From: Peredibacter sp045999315
GTDB lineage: Bacteria; Bdellovibrionota; Bacteriovoracia; Bacteriovoracales; Bacteriovoracaceae
Assembly (NCBI RefSeq): GCF_045999315.1
Contig: NZ_CP174607.1
Coordinates: 868,001-932,000, forward strand
Direction: 5' to 3'
Length of the DNA: 64,000 nt
The notes beneath the pieces were generated by a model that worked only from the letters and a program-made list of their open reading frames with translations, made no database searches and was not told the DNA's origin. Both the position numbers and the translations under genes were made by a program. Below, in pieces: positions 1 to 8,361 of the stretch (position 1 is its first letter; every line of letters starts with the position of its first letter).

Positions 1-1
1 T

Positions 2-1873
2 AAAGACATTCGTCAGGCAACACTGACTCTTTGTCTTCAGTCTCCAAACTACAATCACGAAAGAGCGGCGGCAGAGGATCTCGCGATCAATTGTCTCGCT
101 CACGGTGAAACCTCTCGCTTCTACCAGGCACTAGTTGCTAAAACCTCTTTGTGTAATGGTGTTGCTGGTTCAACCATGTATTTTGCTAATGGTGGAGTTC
201 ACATGATTAAGATGAACTTCCCGGTTGAGAATCTTCCAAAAGTAGCAAAACTTTTCATGAGCACTCTGACTGATACGCTTGTGAACGGTTTTAAAGCGGA
301 AGAAATCACTAAAATTAAAAATCAATACATCTCTTCCAAGATCTATGAGCGTGAATCCATTGAATCTTACGCTTTCAGCCTGGGCCATGGTTTTGCTCAA
401 TCTGGAAACATTTTCTGCGAAGATGAGTTCATTGAAAAAATCCGTGCTGCTTCAACTGATGAAGTATGGGACGGTCTACAAAAAGTCATGCGCCAGTCTT
501 CTCACTTCACTCTCCAGGTTCCAAAAGGAACCAAGATGGAACCACTGGAGAAGGAAATTAAAAAGTGGCAAGCGGAGCTTAAAAAGTCCGCGACTAAAAC
601 CAAGTCGAAATTCAGCAAGATCAAACAAATAACTTCAACTCACGACAGTGCAGTAAAAGTGGTCGAGATCAAGCCAGGGATTAAACTGATTTATCGTCAA
701 AATAAACTGACTCCTACTTTTGTTATGCACGCTTATATGAAAGGCGGGCAATCAATTGAGAACACCAAGAACGCTGGTATTCATCACCTAAGTAGTCGCC
801 TTTTAACTTACGGTTATAAAGGCATGGGATATGAGAAATTAAAAAATGAATTAGAATCCCTTTCTTCTTCACTTAATGGCTTTTCTGGTAAGAACGCCTA
901 CGGTATGACCCTTCACGGTCAAACAAAGGACTTTGAAAGATTGTCTCATCACTTCTTTGGAACTCTCTTTACTCCAGAAATCCCGAAGAAGTTTTTTGAT
1001 CACGAAAAGAAAGTGATCCTGCGTGCGCTTGATAACCAAAAAGAAGATGCCATGAAACAGGCCTTCAAGGCCTTCTACCGTATGGTCTTCCACCAACATG
1101 CTTATTCACTTGATTTGGCCGGAACTCCAGAAACGATTAAGACCTTCTCACCTGCTGGTCTTCAAAAACTTCACGCTGGTCTTTTGAAGAACTCGGAAAT
1201 CATTTTCACTTACTGTGGTGACTTAGATTTCTCTGTGGTTCATCACCACTTTGTAGAGGCGGCGAAAAACCTTAAGTCACGTACTCCGGGTAAGAAGACC
1301 CTTAAGAAAGCAAAAGGCGTGACCGGAAAACGTGAGCAGTTAGAGTTTAAGCGTGAGCAGACTCAAATTGTGATTGGTGCTCCGGCCTATCCAATTGGTA
1401 ATAAAGAAGATCTATACCTCAAGATGATTACAGCTCATCTTTCTGGTCAAAGCTCTGATCTGTTCGTGGATGTGCGTGACCGCAAAGGTCTTTGTTACTC
1501 AGTATCTCCAATTCATGTCTCGGCACTTGAAGCCGGTTGTTGGGGAATCTATATCGGCTCAGGCCATGATAAGACCAAGGCCGCGATTGATGCCATCTTA
1601 GGTATTCTGAATAACCTTCGTGATCACGGCATTAAACGCGAAGAGTTTGAAAGAATTAAAACCATGATTGATGGCCAGAACCTTCTTGGTATTCAGACCA
1701 ACGAAGACTATGCTCAGTTCTATTCAATTCCAGTTCTGCATGGACTAGGGCTTGATTTCCCTCACAAGAACAATGATCAAATCCGTGAGGCGAAGTACGA
1801 AGACTTCCAGGCCTTCTTGAAGAAGTTCTTCTCGAAGAAATGGAACATTGTTGAGGCCGGACGTAAAGACTAA
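2..1873 (+). CDS. M16-family metallopeptidase (insulinase/pitrilysin-like), 5'-truncated by window edge
   Basis: The reading frame is open from base 2, so the gene starts upstream and 623 residues of its C-terminal part are visible. The visible protein holds the end of the first M16 half and a complete second half. The second half carries the degenerate motif GIHHLSS at about residues 259-265, where active halves have HxxEH, so the zinc site must be in the missing N-terminal half if the enzyme is active. Near the C-terminus the DRKGLCYSV segment matches the conserved Arg/Tyr substrate-binding region of M16 C-terminal domains. The family consists of zinc peptidases that degrade short peptides. 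An internal TTG at 149 could be mistaken for a start, but coding sequence clearly continues upstream. The stop codon overlaps the stop of the convergent downstream gene. Confidence 0.88.
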   Translation, partial: KDIRQATLTLCLQSPNYNHERAAAEDLAINCLAHGETSRFYQALVAKTSLCNGVAGSTMYFANGGVHMIKMNFPVENLPKVAKLFMSTLTDTLVNGFKAEEITKIKNQYISSKIYERESIESYAFSLGHGFAQSGNIFCEDEFIEKIRAASTDEVWDGLQKVMRQSSHFTLQVPKGTKMEPLEKEIKKWQAELKKSATKTKSKFSKIKQITSTHDSAVKVVEIKPGIKLIYRQNKLTPTFVMHAYMKGGQSIENTKNAGIHHLSSRLLTYGYKGMGYEKLKNELESLSSSLNGFSGKNAYGMTLHGQTKDFERLSHHFFGTLFTPEIPKKFFDHEKKVILRALDNQKEDAMKQAFKAFYRMVFHQHAYSLDLAGTPETIKTFSPAGLQKLHAGLLKNSEIIFTYCGDLDFSVVHHHFVEAAKNLKSRTPGKKTLKKAKGVTGKREQLEFKREQTQIVIGAPAYPIGNKEDLYLKMITAHLSGQSSDLFVDVRDRKGLCYSVSPIHVSALEAGCWGIYIGSGHDKTKAAIDAILGILNNLRDHGIKREEFERIKTMIDGQNLLGIQTNEDYAQFYSIPVLHGLGLDFPHKNNDQIREAKYEDFQAFLKKFFSKKWNIVEAGRKD

Positions 1874-2472
1874 GAAACTTTTTGGGTAAGTGGAGGTAAA
1901 ACTCCGCTTACCATCATCTCTTTCTCACTTAACTTTTCACTTCTTAAAAGCTTCTGAAAAATTAGGTTACTATCAGTGCCATGACGATCTTTCGTTGCAA
2001 GTATGGTCATAAGAGTCGTGAGCGACTCAAAACAAGTGGCAACCATTCCGTAAAAACTTGGGATATCCAAAAAGCTTGGAGTCACATTGTTTAAATGTGA
2101 ATAGGCCATCTTTCCGATTTGAGCGTAGTACTGGGTATCTACTAACTTCTTATTCACTGATTCAGAGAAATATCCACAGACCAAGAGGGACATATCTCCC
2201 ACTTCTTTGTAGATGCGCTTTTGTTCTTCACGGCCCACCTGCGTGGCCTCAAGCAGCTTCATACCAAGAATTTTCTCCCGCACTTTGCCTTCATTGGTCT
2301 CAAAAAAATTTTGAGACAGGGCAAACTTATCGAGAACATCACTGGAATAGAAAATGACTGATTCAGGAACAGGACAGAGCGACTTTTTATTCAATTCGGT
2401 AAGGCCCTCGAAGAAAAAGCCCTTAAGGTTGGTTGATAGAATAATCTTTTTTGCATTAGCGTTTTGATGCAT
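1870..2472 (-). CDS. Conserved-looking hypothetical protein, 200 aa
   Basis: I do not recognise this protein. It has no signal peptide, membrane segment or obvious catalytic motif and looks like a soluble, mostly helical cytoplasmic protein. The start is supported by GGAGG seven bases before the ATG. The gene is convergent with the M16 peptidase, with the two stop codons overlapping in CTAA. It is divergent from the membrane protein gene at 2574, with about 100 bases between the starts. An extended -10-like element (TGC-TAAAAT on the minus strand) lies just upstream of the ribosome binding site. No function is proposed. Confidence 0.75.
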   Translation of the reverse strand: MHQNANAKKIILSTNLKGFFFEGLTELNKKSLCPVPESVIFYSSDVLDKFALSQNFFETNEGKVREKILGMKLLEATQVGREEQKRIYKEVGDMSLLVCGYFSESVNKKLVDTQYYAQIGKMAYSHLNNVTPSFLDIPSFYGMVATCFESLTTLMTILATKDRHGTDSNLIFQKLLRSEKLSEKEMMVSGVLPPLTQKVS

Positions 2473-2573
2473 CAGATTCCTCCCTACTCTATTTTAGCAT
2501 ACCTCACTAACCTGACTTAAATGTCCCCGGAATATTTTGCCTCGAGAGCTTAAACCGTGGAATAATAAGGGGA

Positions 2574-3302
2574 ATGAAGCGCTTGAAACTTGTCTTCGCC
2601 ATCGTGATTCTTCTATTCGCCTTACCTATTTGGCGATTCATAGATTTTGTGGCGATTTTTTCTCCCTTCGAGATCTTAACCAGTCTTGCCCTCTTCATCT
2701 GGTTTGGGCTGTTCGTCGCTATACCAGTTAAACTCATTCGCCCGCAAATTAAGACTATCTTTATTGTGCTCGGGATCTTCTTTTTTGGTGCCCTTACCTT
2801 TTGGGTCAACCCGCTCTCCAATCAGGCCACTCTTGATCCTACGTTAAATCACTGTGGACGCCTGACCTATACCAGTACCCTCTATCCAATGAGAAACATT
2901 CTGACAGAAGCGCATTTGGATGATCTCGAAGTTCGCAATCAAATGTGCTGGGTAAGGAAGATGGTCTCGAGAGTTCCTCAGAAGTTTGATTCGGCCGATG
3001 AACTGGCGGCCTATAATAATCTTCTTACTGATCGCTTGATGAAACCTGAATATAAGTTCCGCGCCAGTCTCCCTCTGATTGCCATGCTACATCTGCAGAT
3101 CAATATGAGTGCTCATTTTGAACTTGGTCCAAAGTATCTTTACGATTCCGTTCACTTTTGGCTAAATCACTACACAGTGGAAATTAGTCAACGCCAATAC
3201 TCTTTCTGGAGTTGGCCTCATTCTAAGTACATTCAGTTTGAATACGGATTGATTGAAAGGAACTGGGAAAGTCTGGTCGACGCGATTCAGATCTCAGAAT
3301 AA
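2574..3302 (+). CDS. Hypothetical membrane protein, 242 aa
   Basis: The N-terminal 90 residues contain three hydrophobic stretches (about residues 4-24, 28-50 and 60-80), predicted to be membrane helices. They are followed by a soluble domain of about 150 residues rich in Trp, Tyr and His with a few Cys (for example NHCGRL and NQMCWV). I do not recognise the family. The Shine-Dalgarno AAGGGGA directly abuts the ATG at 2574, which is too close. A TTG three codons later (2583) lies nine bases downstream of AAGGGG and may be the true start. The gene ends in a hairpin shared with the convergent gene at 3328. Confidence 0.72.
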   Translation: MKRLKLVFAIVILLFALPIWRFIDFVAIFSPFEILTSLALFIWFGLFVAIPVKLIRPQIKTIFIVLGIFFFGALTFWVNPLSNQATLDPTLNHCGRLTYTSTLYPMRNILTEAHLDDLEVRNQMCWVRKMVSRVPQKFDSADELAAYNNLLTDRLMKPEYKFRASLPLIAMLHLQINMSAHFELGPKYLYDSVHFWLNHYTVEISQRQYSFWSWPHSKYIQFEYGLIERNWESLVDAIQISE

Positions 3303-3305
3303 AAA

Positions 3306-3323
3306 AAGGGCCCGAAGGCCCTT
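3306..3323 (-). terminator. Intrinsic terminator between convergent genes
   Basis: The stem GGGCC/GGCCC with loop CGAA is extended by AA/TT pairs. On the minus strand it is followed by a run of seven T, so it terminates the minus-strand gene ending at 3328. It may also act weakly on the plus-strand gene ending at 3302. Confidence 0.8.
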
Positions 3324-3327
3324 AGTA

Positions 3328-3717
3328 TTAGTTAGCACAGATAAAAATCAAAAATACTTTTCCAGCAAAAGCACCTGGAACTCCTTCAGGAAACTCCCCG
3401 GATCCGACTAAATTCTCGGTAGAAAAAATAGAAAACTGTTCATTCATTGGAGTAACTGCAAGCTTCTCTTTCTTTCTTGTACGATTGTTATAAAGCTCAA
3501 CTTGGGCCTTACCATTGACGGATACAACTTTGGCCCTGAAGAATTGATCTTTAGCAGATCCTCCCACTGGAATAAAACTATCGTTAGCAAATGGTAATGA
3601 TTGACCGTTCATCACGTGACCAATTCCGGCAGCATAACCACCACCACAACCAGGAACTTCCTGGGCCTGGGCAACTGAGAACAGCAACAAACTGAAAATG
3701 GTGATAAGAAACTTCAT
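3328..3717 (-). CDS. Hypothetical secreted protein, 129 aa
   Basis: A typical Sec signal peptide covers residues 1-18 (MKFLITIFSLLLFSVAQA, predicted cleavage after AQA). The mature protein is about 110 residues with a Gly-rich start (CGGGYAAG) and probably beta structure. It has two cysteines, one near each end of the mature chain, which could form a disulfide in the periplasm. The family is not recognised. GGAGG lies four bases before the ATG. Upstream lies an 8-base inverted repeat (CCAAATTT/AAATTTGG, 3725-3758) that could be an operator or simply AT-rich spacer. Confidence 0.72.
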   Translation of the reverse strand: MKFLITIFSLLLFSVAQAQEVPGCGGGYAAGIGHVMNGQSLPFANDSFIPVGGSAKDQFFRAKVVSVNGKAQVELYNNRTRKKEKLAVTPMNEQFSIFSTENLVGSGEFPEGVPGAFAGKVFLIFICAN

Positions 3718-3794
3718 AGATCCTCCAAATTTCTCGCAGTTTTACTCTAAAAATTTGGAAGGGTGGCAGCTATCTGAAAATCTTACATGAAGAA

Positions 3795-3816
3795 CCTGCT
3801 TACTAAAGTAAGCAGG
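3795..3816 (-). terminator. Hairpin downstream of the carboxylase operon
   Basis: A perfect 9-bp stem CCTGCTTAC/GTAAGCAGG with a TAAA loop lies just after the stop codon of the biotinyl subunit on the minus strand. The following bases are only moderately T-rich (GTTCTTC), so it is a probable but not ideal intrinsic terminator. Confidence 0.6.
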
Positions 3817-3831
3817 CCCGTAAATAGTGAT

Positions 3832-4311
3832 TTATTCTTCGATTTCAACCATCAGGAAGCCGGCCTCTAACGCCTGACCTTCCTTCACGTTGATGGCCTT
3901 GATTGTACCATCCGCGCCGGACTTGATTTCGTTTTCCATCTTCATCGCTTCAAGAATAAGCACGGTTTCACCCTTAGTGACCTTGTCCCCTTCTTTCTTC
4001 ATAAGCTTCACGACCTTACCAGGCATTTGCGTGATAAGAGCACCAGCGCCGCCTTTGTTAAGGCCAGAAGGTTTGAAACCACGGAAAACTTTATAAACTT
4101 CCGAGTTTGAAACGAGCACTTCATTCACGCCCAATGCTGCGAGTTTCTTCCACGCAATACCATCGAATGAATAAAAGTTTTTACCCGCAAGATTCTTAAT
4201 CAAAAGCTTGGTCTTGGCACCTTCATGGGTGAACTCCATGATCTTTCCAGGATGGATCTCAACATCAAGAGCAAACTCTTTCATATCTTGATTCATGAAA
4301 TAGTATCTCAT
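3832..4311 (-). CDS. Biotin carboxyl carrier subunit of acyl-CoA carboxylase
   Basis: This is a 159-residue protein whose C-terminal ~75 residues form a biotinyl/lipoyl domain. The EAMKMENE motif places the biotinylated lysine at K124. The Met-Lys-Met triad, Gly-rich turns and the KEGDKVTKGE segment are all typical. The N-terminal ~80 residues are a less conserved region of the kind that joins carboxylase subunits. The start ATG overlaps the stop of the biotin carboxylase gene (TAATG), implying translational coupling. In the cytoplasm the protein would carry CO2 on biotin from the carboxylase to the carboxyltransferase encoded upstream. It is distinct from the usual AccB because it sits with a PccB-type transferase. 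Confidence 0.9.
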   Translation of the reverse strand: MRYYFMNQDMKEFALDVEIHPGKIMEFTHEGAKTKLLIKNLAGKNFYSFDGIAWKKLAALGVNEVLVSNSEVYKVFRGFKPSGLNKGGAGALITQMPGKVVKLMKKEGDKVTKGETVLILEAMKMENEIKSGADGTIKAINVKEGQALEAGFLMVEIEE

Positions 4312-5744
4312 TAGTTACCTCCATTCTGATTAAGCTCAATGGCAGCGACCTTAAGCATGAATGCCTGAATGTCTTCTTTGGCAGCTACTTTATCTTGCGG
4401 CTTAACAGTACCAATATAGTTCGTTGAATAGTGACCCTTCACGAAGTTCTCCTCGTTCAGAATCACACGGTGAAGCGCGATATTGGTCTTAATCCCGTCA
4501 ATGATCAGACCATCAAGGGCCGACTTCACTTTACGAAGGGCCACCTCACGGTTGAAACCTTTGGCGATAAGTTTTCCAATCATCGGATCGAAATCCGGAG
4601 TGATCGTAAACTTTGGATAGATACAGTGATCGAAACGAATACCTTGCGGGAAAGTCGTCTCGAAGCCCACAATTTTACCCGGAGCTGGAAGCATCGTTAC
4701 CGGATCTTCCGCACAGATACGAAGTTCAATGGCGTGGCCTTGAATCTTGATATCGTCCTGAGTTTTGAAATCCAGTGGTTCACCAAAAGCTGCCTTAATC
4801 ATGTTCGCCACTAGATCAACGCCTGTGATTTCTTCTGTGATCGGGTGCTCTACCTGAATACGTGTGTTCATCTCAAGGAAGTAGAACTTCTTATCTTCAC
4901 CCATGATGAATTCAACTGTACCAGCTGAATCGTAGTTCACGGCCTTGGCACATTTCACCGCTGTTTCACAGATTGATTTACGAAGGGCCTCATCAGCTCC
5001 AATGAATGGAGACGGAGCTTCTTCGATGATCTTCTGGTGACGACGTTGAACTGAACACTCACGCTCGAACACATGGAACACATTGCCTTTCTTATCAGCA
5101 AGGATCTGCACTTCGATGTGATGGGGATTCAAAATGTATTTTTCAACCAGAAGTCCGGCGTAACCGAAACTCGACTGAGCTTCACGTTGAACCGCTGCAA
5201 AGTTGTTCTTCACATCAGCTTCTGAGTAACAAGGGCGCATACCCTTACCACCACCACCAGCAACTGCTTTAAGAAGGATCGGGTAACCCATATCGTTCGC
5301 AAGCTTGATTGCCTCTTCTACTGAAGGCACTTCACCGGTTGAACCAGGAACTACAGGAACACCTGCTTCCTTCGCCACTTGTTTTGAAATGTCCTTAGCA
5401 CCCATTTTATAAACCGCAGTTGGGTTTGGACCAATGAAAGTCACACCCTTCTTCGCAAGTGCTTCCGAGAACTCACGGTTCTCAGACAGGAATCCGTAAC
5501 CCGGATGAACACCATCAATTTTATAGTCGTCGATGAGTTTCATGATCTTCGGGATATCAAGATATGTTTCTTTGTTGTTATTACCAGCGAGATGGACCCA
5601 TTCCTGGCAGAACTCTAGATGAGGAGGTTCAGTTTCATTGTCAGTCCAAACGCCGACAGAAACGAGCCCTAGCTCATTTAAAGCTTTCGCCACACGAATA
5701 GCAATCTCACCACGATTGATGATTAAGACGCGTTTACCTTTCAT
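4311..5744 (-). CDS. Biotin carboxylase subunit of acyl-CoA carboxylase
   Basis: This 477-residue protein has the full ATP-grasp biotin carboxylase layout. The N-terminal domain contains VLIINRGEIAIR and HPGYGFLSEN. The ATP-binding lid has the Gly-rich GGGGKGMR. The core has EAPSPF, FLEMNTRIQVEHPITEEITG (catalytic Glu/Asn/Arg/Glu) and a C-terminal domain with ELRICAED. It carboxylates biotin on the carrier protein using ATP and bicarbonate. Its length is that of a stand-alone subunit rather than the fused alpha chain of many propionyl-CoA carboxylases. The start overlaps the upstream gene by four bases (ATGA) and no Shine-Dalgarno is needed there. The symbol accC/pccA is left open because the substrate is not certain. 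Confidence 0.92.
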   Translation of the reverse strand: MKGKRVLIINRGEIAIRVAKALNELGLVSVGVWTDNETEPPHLEFCQEWVHLAGNNNKETYLDIPKIMKLIDDYKIDGVHPGYGFLSENREFSEALAKKGVTFIGPNPTAVYKMGAKDISKQVAKEAGVPVVPGSTGEVPSVEEAIKLANDMGYPILLKAVAGGGGKGMRPCYSEADVKNNFAAVQREAQSSFGYAGLLVEKYILNPHHIEVQILADKKGNVFHVFERECSVQRRHQKIIEEAPSPFIGADEALRKSICETAVKCAKAVNYDSAGTVEFIMGEDKKFYFLEMNTRIQVEHPITEEITGVDLVANMIKAAFGEPLDFKTQDDIKIQGHAIELRICAEDPVTMLPAPGKIVGFETTFPQGIRFDHCIYPKFTITPDFDPMIGKLIAKGFNREVALRKVKSALDGLIIDGIKTNIALHRVILNEENFVKGHYSTNYIGTVKPQDKVAAKEDIQAFMLKVAAIELNQNGGN

Positions 5745-7273
5745 AGTGGAATGTTCCCGTGTTTACGCTCAGGACGATTAACTTTTTTGTTCTCCAGAGC
5801 TTTAAGGTATTGATAAAGACGCTGACGGGTAATTTCCGGATTGATGATTTCATCCAGGTAACCAAGCTCAGCTGCGCGATAAGGATTTGCAAAGTTGTTC
5901 TCGTAGTTTTCTACGTGCTTGGCTTTGTTCGCCATATCGTTACGGAAAATAATGTTTACGGCACCGTCTGCTCCCATCACTGCGATCTCTGCAGTTGGGT
6001 AGGCCAGGTTGATGTCAGCGCGAATATGTTTCGACGCCATAACGTCATAAGCACCACCATAGGCCTTACGAGTAATAAGCGTAATAAGTGGAACCGTTGC
6101 TTCAGAGTAAGCGTAAAGAAGTTTAGCGCCATGACGGATGATCCCGCCGTACTCTTGAACTGTACCAGGAAGGAAGCCTGGAACGTCTACCAGAGTAATA
6201 ATTGGAATGTTAAAGGCATCACAGAAGCGCACAAAACGAGCGGCCTTCACAGACGAATCAATATCTAAACACCCGGCCAGGAAGTTAGGTTGGTTTGCTA
6301 CGATTCCAACTTTGATTCCACCAATTGAAGCGAAACCAGTCAGGATGTTTTTCGCGAAGTCAGCGTGAACTTCTAAGAAGTGCTGATCGTCGATCACTTC
6401 AAGAATAAGCTCATGCATGTCGTACGGCTTCTTCGAGTTATCAGGAACGAAGTTCTTAAGCTTATTGTTAGAACGAGTCACTGAATCAGTTGTCAGTTTT
6501 GGAGTGTGCTTCACCTGATTGCATGAAGGAATGAAAGAGAAAAGCTCTCTTACACGCTCAAAACAATCATCTTCGTCATCACAACGGAAGTGGGCCACAC
6601 CAGATTTTTCATTGTGAGTATGGGCACCACCAAGAGCGTCTTTTGTTACTTCTTCGTGAGTCACAGTCTTAATAACATCCGGACCAGTCACAAACATATA
6701 AGAAGTTTTATCTACCATGAAAATGAAGTCAGTCATGGCCGGAGAATAAACCGCACCACCTGCACAAGGTCCCATGATAAGTGAAATTTGAGGAATCACA
6801 CCCGAGGCCTGAACGTTACGGTAGAAAATTTCAGCGTAACCAGCAAGAGCATCTACGCCTTCCTGAATACGAGCACCACCAGAATCGTTAATACCGATCA
6901 TCGGGATTTTGTTATCAAGCGCGAAGTCCATTACCTTACAGATCTTCTGAGCATGGGCCGCACCAAGAGCACCACCCCAACAAGTAAAGTCTTGTGAGAA
7001 AAGGGCCACTTGCTGGCCATTGATTTTGGCGATACCAGTTACCACACCATCACCAAGGTACTTTTGTTTTTCCATACCGAAGTTATGGCTACGGTGAACC
7101 ACAAATTTATCGAATTCAATAAATGAACCTGGATCAACCAGTTTATTGATACGTTCACGGGCAGTGTACTTGCCCTGTTCATGTTGCTTGTTAATTCTCT
7201 CAGCACCGCCACCTAACTCGGCTTCACGGCCGAAAGTAGCGAGTTGCTCGCGTCTTTGTTCGTTGGTCAGCAT
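5741..7273 (-). CDS. Acyl-CoA carboxylase carboxyltransferase subunit (propionyl-CoA carboxylase beta type)
   Basis: The 510-residue protein is a single-chain carboxyltransferase with both crotonase-like halves. The N half has KYTARERI, the acyl-CoA-binding NDSGGARIQEG and GPCAGGAVYSPA. The C half has DVPGFLPGTVQEYGGIIRHG and RKAYGGAYDVMASK. The Asp in GGAYDVM is, from memory of actinobacterial enzymes, associated with propionyl-CoA rather than acetyl-CoA preference. It is the first gene of a three-gene operon and has a strong AGGAGGG before the ATG. The likely role is propionyl-CoA to methylmalonyl-CoA in odd-chain and branched amino-acid breakdown. 3-methylcrotonyl-CoA is less likely. Confidence 0.9.
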   Translation of the reverse strand: MLTNEQRREQLATFGREAELGGGAERINKQHEQGKYTARERINKLVDPGSFIEFDKFVVHRSHNFGMEKQKYLGDGVVTGIAKINGQQVALFSQDFTCWGGALGAAHAQKICKVMDFALDNKIPMIGINDSGGARIQEGVDALAGYAEIFYRNVQASGVIPQISLIMGPCAGGAVYSPAMTDFIFMVDKTSYMFVTGPDVIKTVTHEEVTKDALGGAHTHNEKSGVAHFRCDDEDDCFERVRELFSFIPSCNQVKHTPKLTTDSVTRSNNKLKNFVPDNSKKPYDMHELILEVIDDQHFLEVHADFAKNILTGFASIGGIKVGIVANQPNFLAGCLDIDSSVKAARFVRFCDAFNIPIITLVDVPGFLPGTVQEYGGIIRHGAKLLYAYSEATVPLITLITRKAYGGAYDVMASKHIRADINLAYPTAEIAVMGADGAVNIIFRNDMANKAKHVENYENNFANPYRAAELGYLDEIINPEITRQRLYQYLKALENKKVNRPERKHGNIPL

Positions 7274-7349
7274 TCGACCCTCCTGAAATGTATCGGAAAG
7301 TTATACCTTGCTTAGGATGGAGGGTAAAGTTTTGACACTCTAAGTAAAA

Positions 7350-7367
7350 GGCCCCAGAATTGGGGCC
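7350..7367 (-). terminator. Intrinsic terminator after TIGR02147 gene
   Basis: The stem GGCCCC/GGGGCC with a six-base loop is followed on the minus strand by a short T run (TTTTACTT). It lies between the stop of the gene ending at 7391 and the start of the carboxyltransferase gene, so it separates two transcription units. Confidence 0.75.
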
Positions 7368-7390
7368 AAGATTAAATTATTTGAATTTGA

Positions 7391-8233
7391 TTAATGTGTG
7401 ACCTGAATGAGCTGCATTCCCATCTGAACCACCTCTTCACTTGAGGGTCCAGAATATTTTTGCAATATCTGCTGAGCAAAGACCTTCATTTCATTCCTCA
7501 GATCTTCAAAACGGCTCTTCGGAATACTTAACGTAATAAGCTGCGCGCATCTTTTTTCATAAGGAAGTTTTTCCAGGGCATCGACCGCCTTGAGGGCAAA
7601 GTGCTTTTGCAGGGTCATGGAGTTTCGAAGCGTGGGTGCCGACACCTCCAACATAATGGGTCCGTCTGCATTTACCAGCTTCCCCGCAGCATTTCGTACC
7701 ACAAATCCAAGACCAATGAGGTCATTGATCCCCTCCTTAATCTTCTCAAGAGAAATCGTGCCTCCTAATCTATTCATGATCCATTCCGGGTTCTCTTCGA
7801 AATCTTTGAGTTCAATCAGTTCTCGTAAAACTGAAAGGTGCCACTCATTCAAATAACGAGACTGGTGCTCCATTACCTGAAACACCTTTACGTCACTGCC
7901 TTTCACATCTTTTTTCATCAATTCAAAAAAATGAATCTTCTCACTTTCTTTTTCGGCCTGATTAAACAGCACCATGTTTTCGAAATATGTTGTCTCTTCC
8001 GGACTTAGATCCATGGCCCTCGCGAAACCAATGATGGATTTAGAAGTCAAGTTCCTCTTGTTTTTCACCACCAGACCAAGATAACCTCGAGAATTTTTCC
8101 CGAATCCTGCTGCAAACACAAAAGCGTTTTCTGAAAAACTTGGATTGCGTGATTTTTTATAAAGATACATGTCTTTAAGAAAGCGACGGAAATCTACATA
8201 CTGAAAAATATCTGGTCTTTCTAATCCGGCCAT
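7391..8233 (-). CDS. TIGR02147 family protein (putative regulator)
   Basis: The 280-residue protein matches the TIGR02147 pattern, a family expanded in Bdellovibrio-like predators and Fibrobacter. The N-terminal motif is DIFQYVDFRRFLKDMY. It is followed by SFSENAFVFAAGFGKNSRGYLGLVVKNKRNL (a helix-turn-helix-like region) and the PEETTYFENMVLFNQA segment. A winged-helix-like stretch follows at about residues 140-190 (EWIMNRLGGTISLEKIKEGIND). No catalytic motif is seen. Members are thought to act in regulation, but their targets are unknown. AGGAAGAGG precedes the ATG, and the gene is monocistronic with its own terminator. The family's restricted distribution supports a Bdellovibrionota origin of the window. 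Confidence 0.85.
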   Translation of the reverse strand: MAGLERPDIFQYVDFRRFLKDMYLYKKSRNPSFSENAFVFAAGFGKNSRGYLGLVVKNKRNLTSKSIIGFARAMDLSPEETTYFENMVLFNQAEKESEKIHFFELMKKDVKGSDVKVFQVMEHQSRYLNEWHLSVLRELIELKDFEENPEWIMNRLGGTISLEKIKEGINDLIGLGFVVRNAAGKLVNADGPIMLEVSAPTLRNSMTLQKHFALKAVDALEKLPYEKRCAQLITLSIPKSRFEDLRNEMKVFAQQILQKYSGPSSEEVVQMGMQLIQVTH

Positions 8234-8328
8234 ACCTCTTCCTTGTTGGTCTAAGAATTAGCGTAAACGCAGATTGTGTGGGTAACCAGAGTGCCGGAAT
8301 TTTGAGGGAACACTTTTTGAGCAAAAAA

Positions 8329-8350
8329 AAGGGCCCCCTGAAGGGCCCTT
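8329..8350 (-). terminator. Intrinsic terminator after sigma-54 activator
   Basis: The stem AAGGGCCC/GGGCCCTT with a six-base loop is followed on the minus strand by a T-rich tract (eight A on the plus strand at 8323-8330). It lies 12 bases after the activator stop codon. Confidence 0.85.
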
Positions 8351-8361
8351 AGTGGATTTTT

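Noticed and set aside
869..1099. Many 60-130 codon frames opposite ribosomal, rpoB/rpoC and flagellar genes, for example here
   Set aside because: They are shadows of highly expressed genes with strong codon bias. None has a credible start site or domain.
3725..3758. Inverted repeat CCAAATTT/AAATTTGG before the secreted protein gene at 3717
   Set aside because: The arms are AT-rich and partly overlap the ribosome binding site. It is too weak to call an operator without comparison to relatives.
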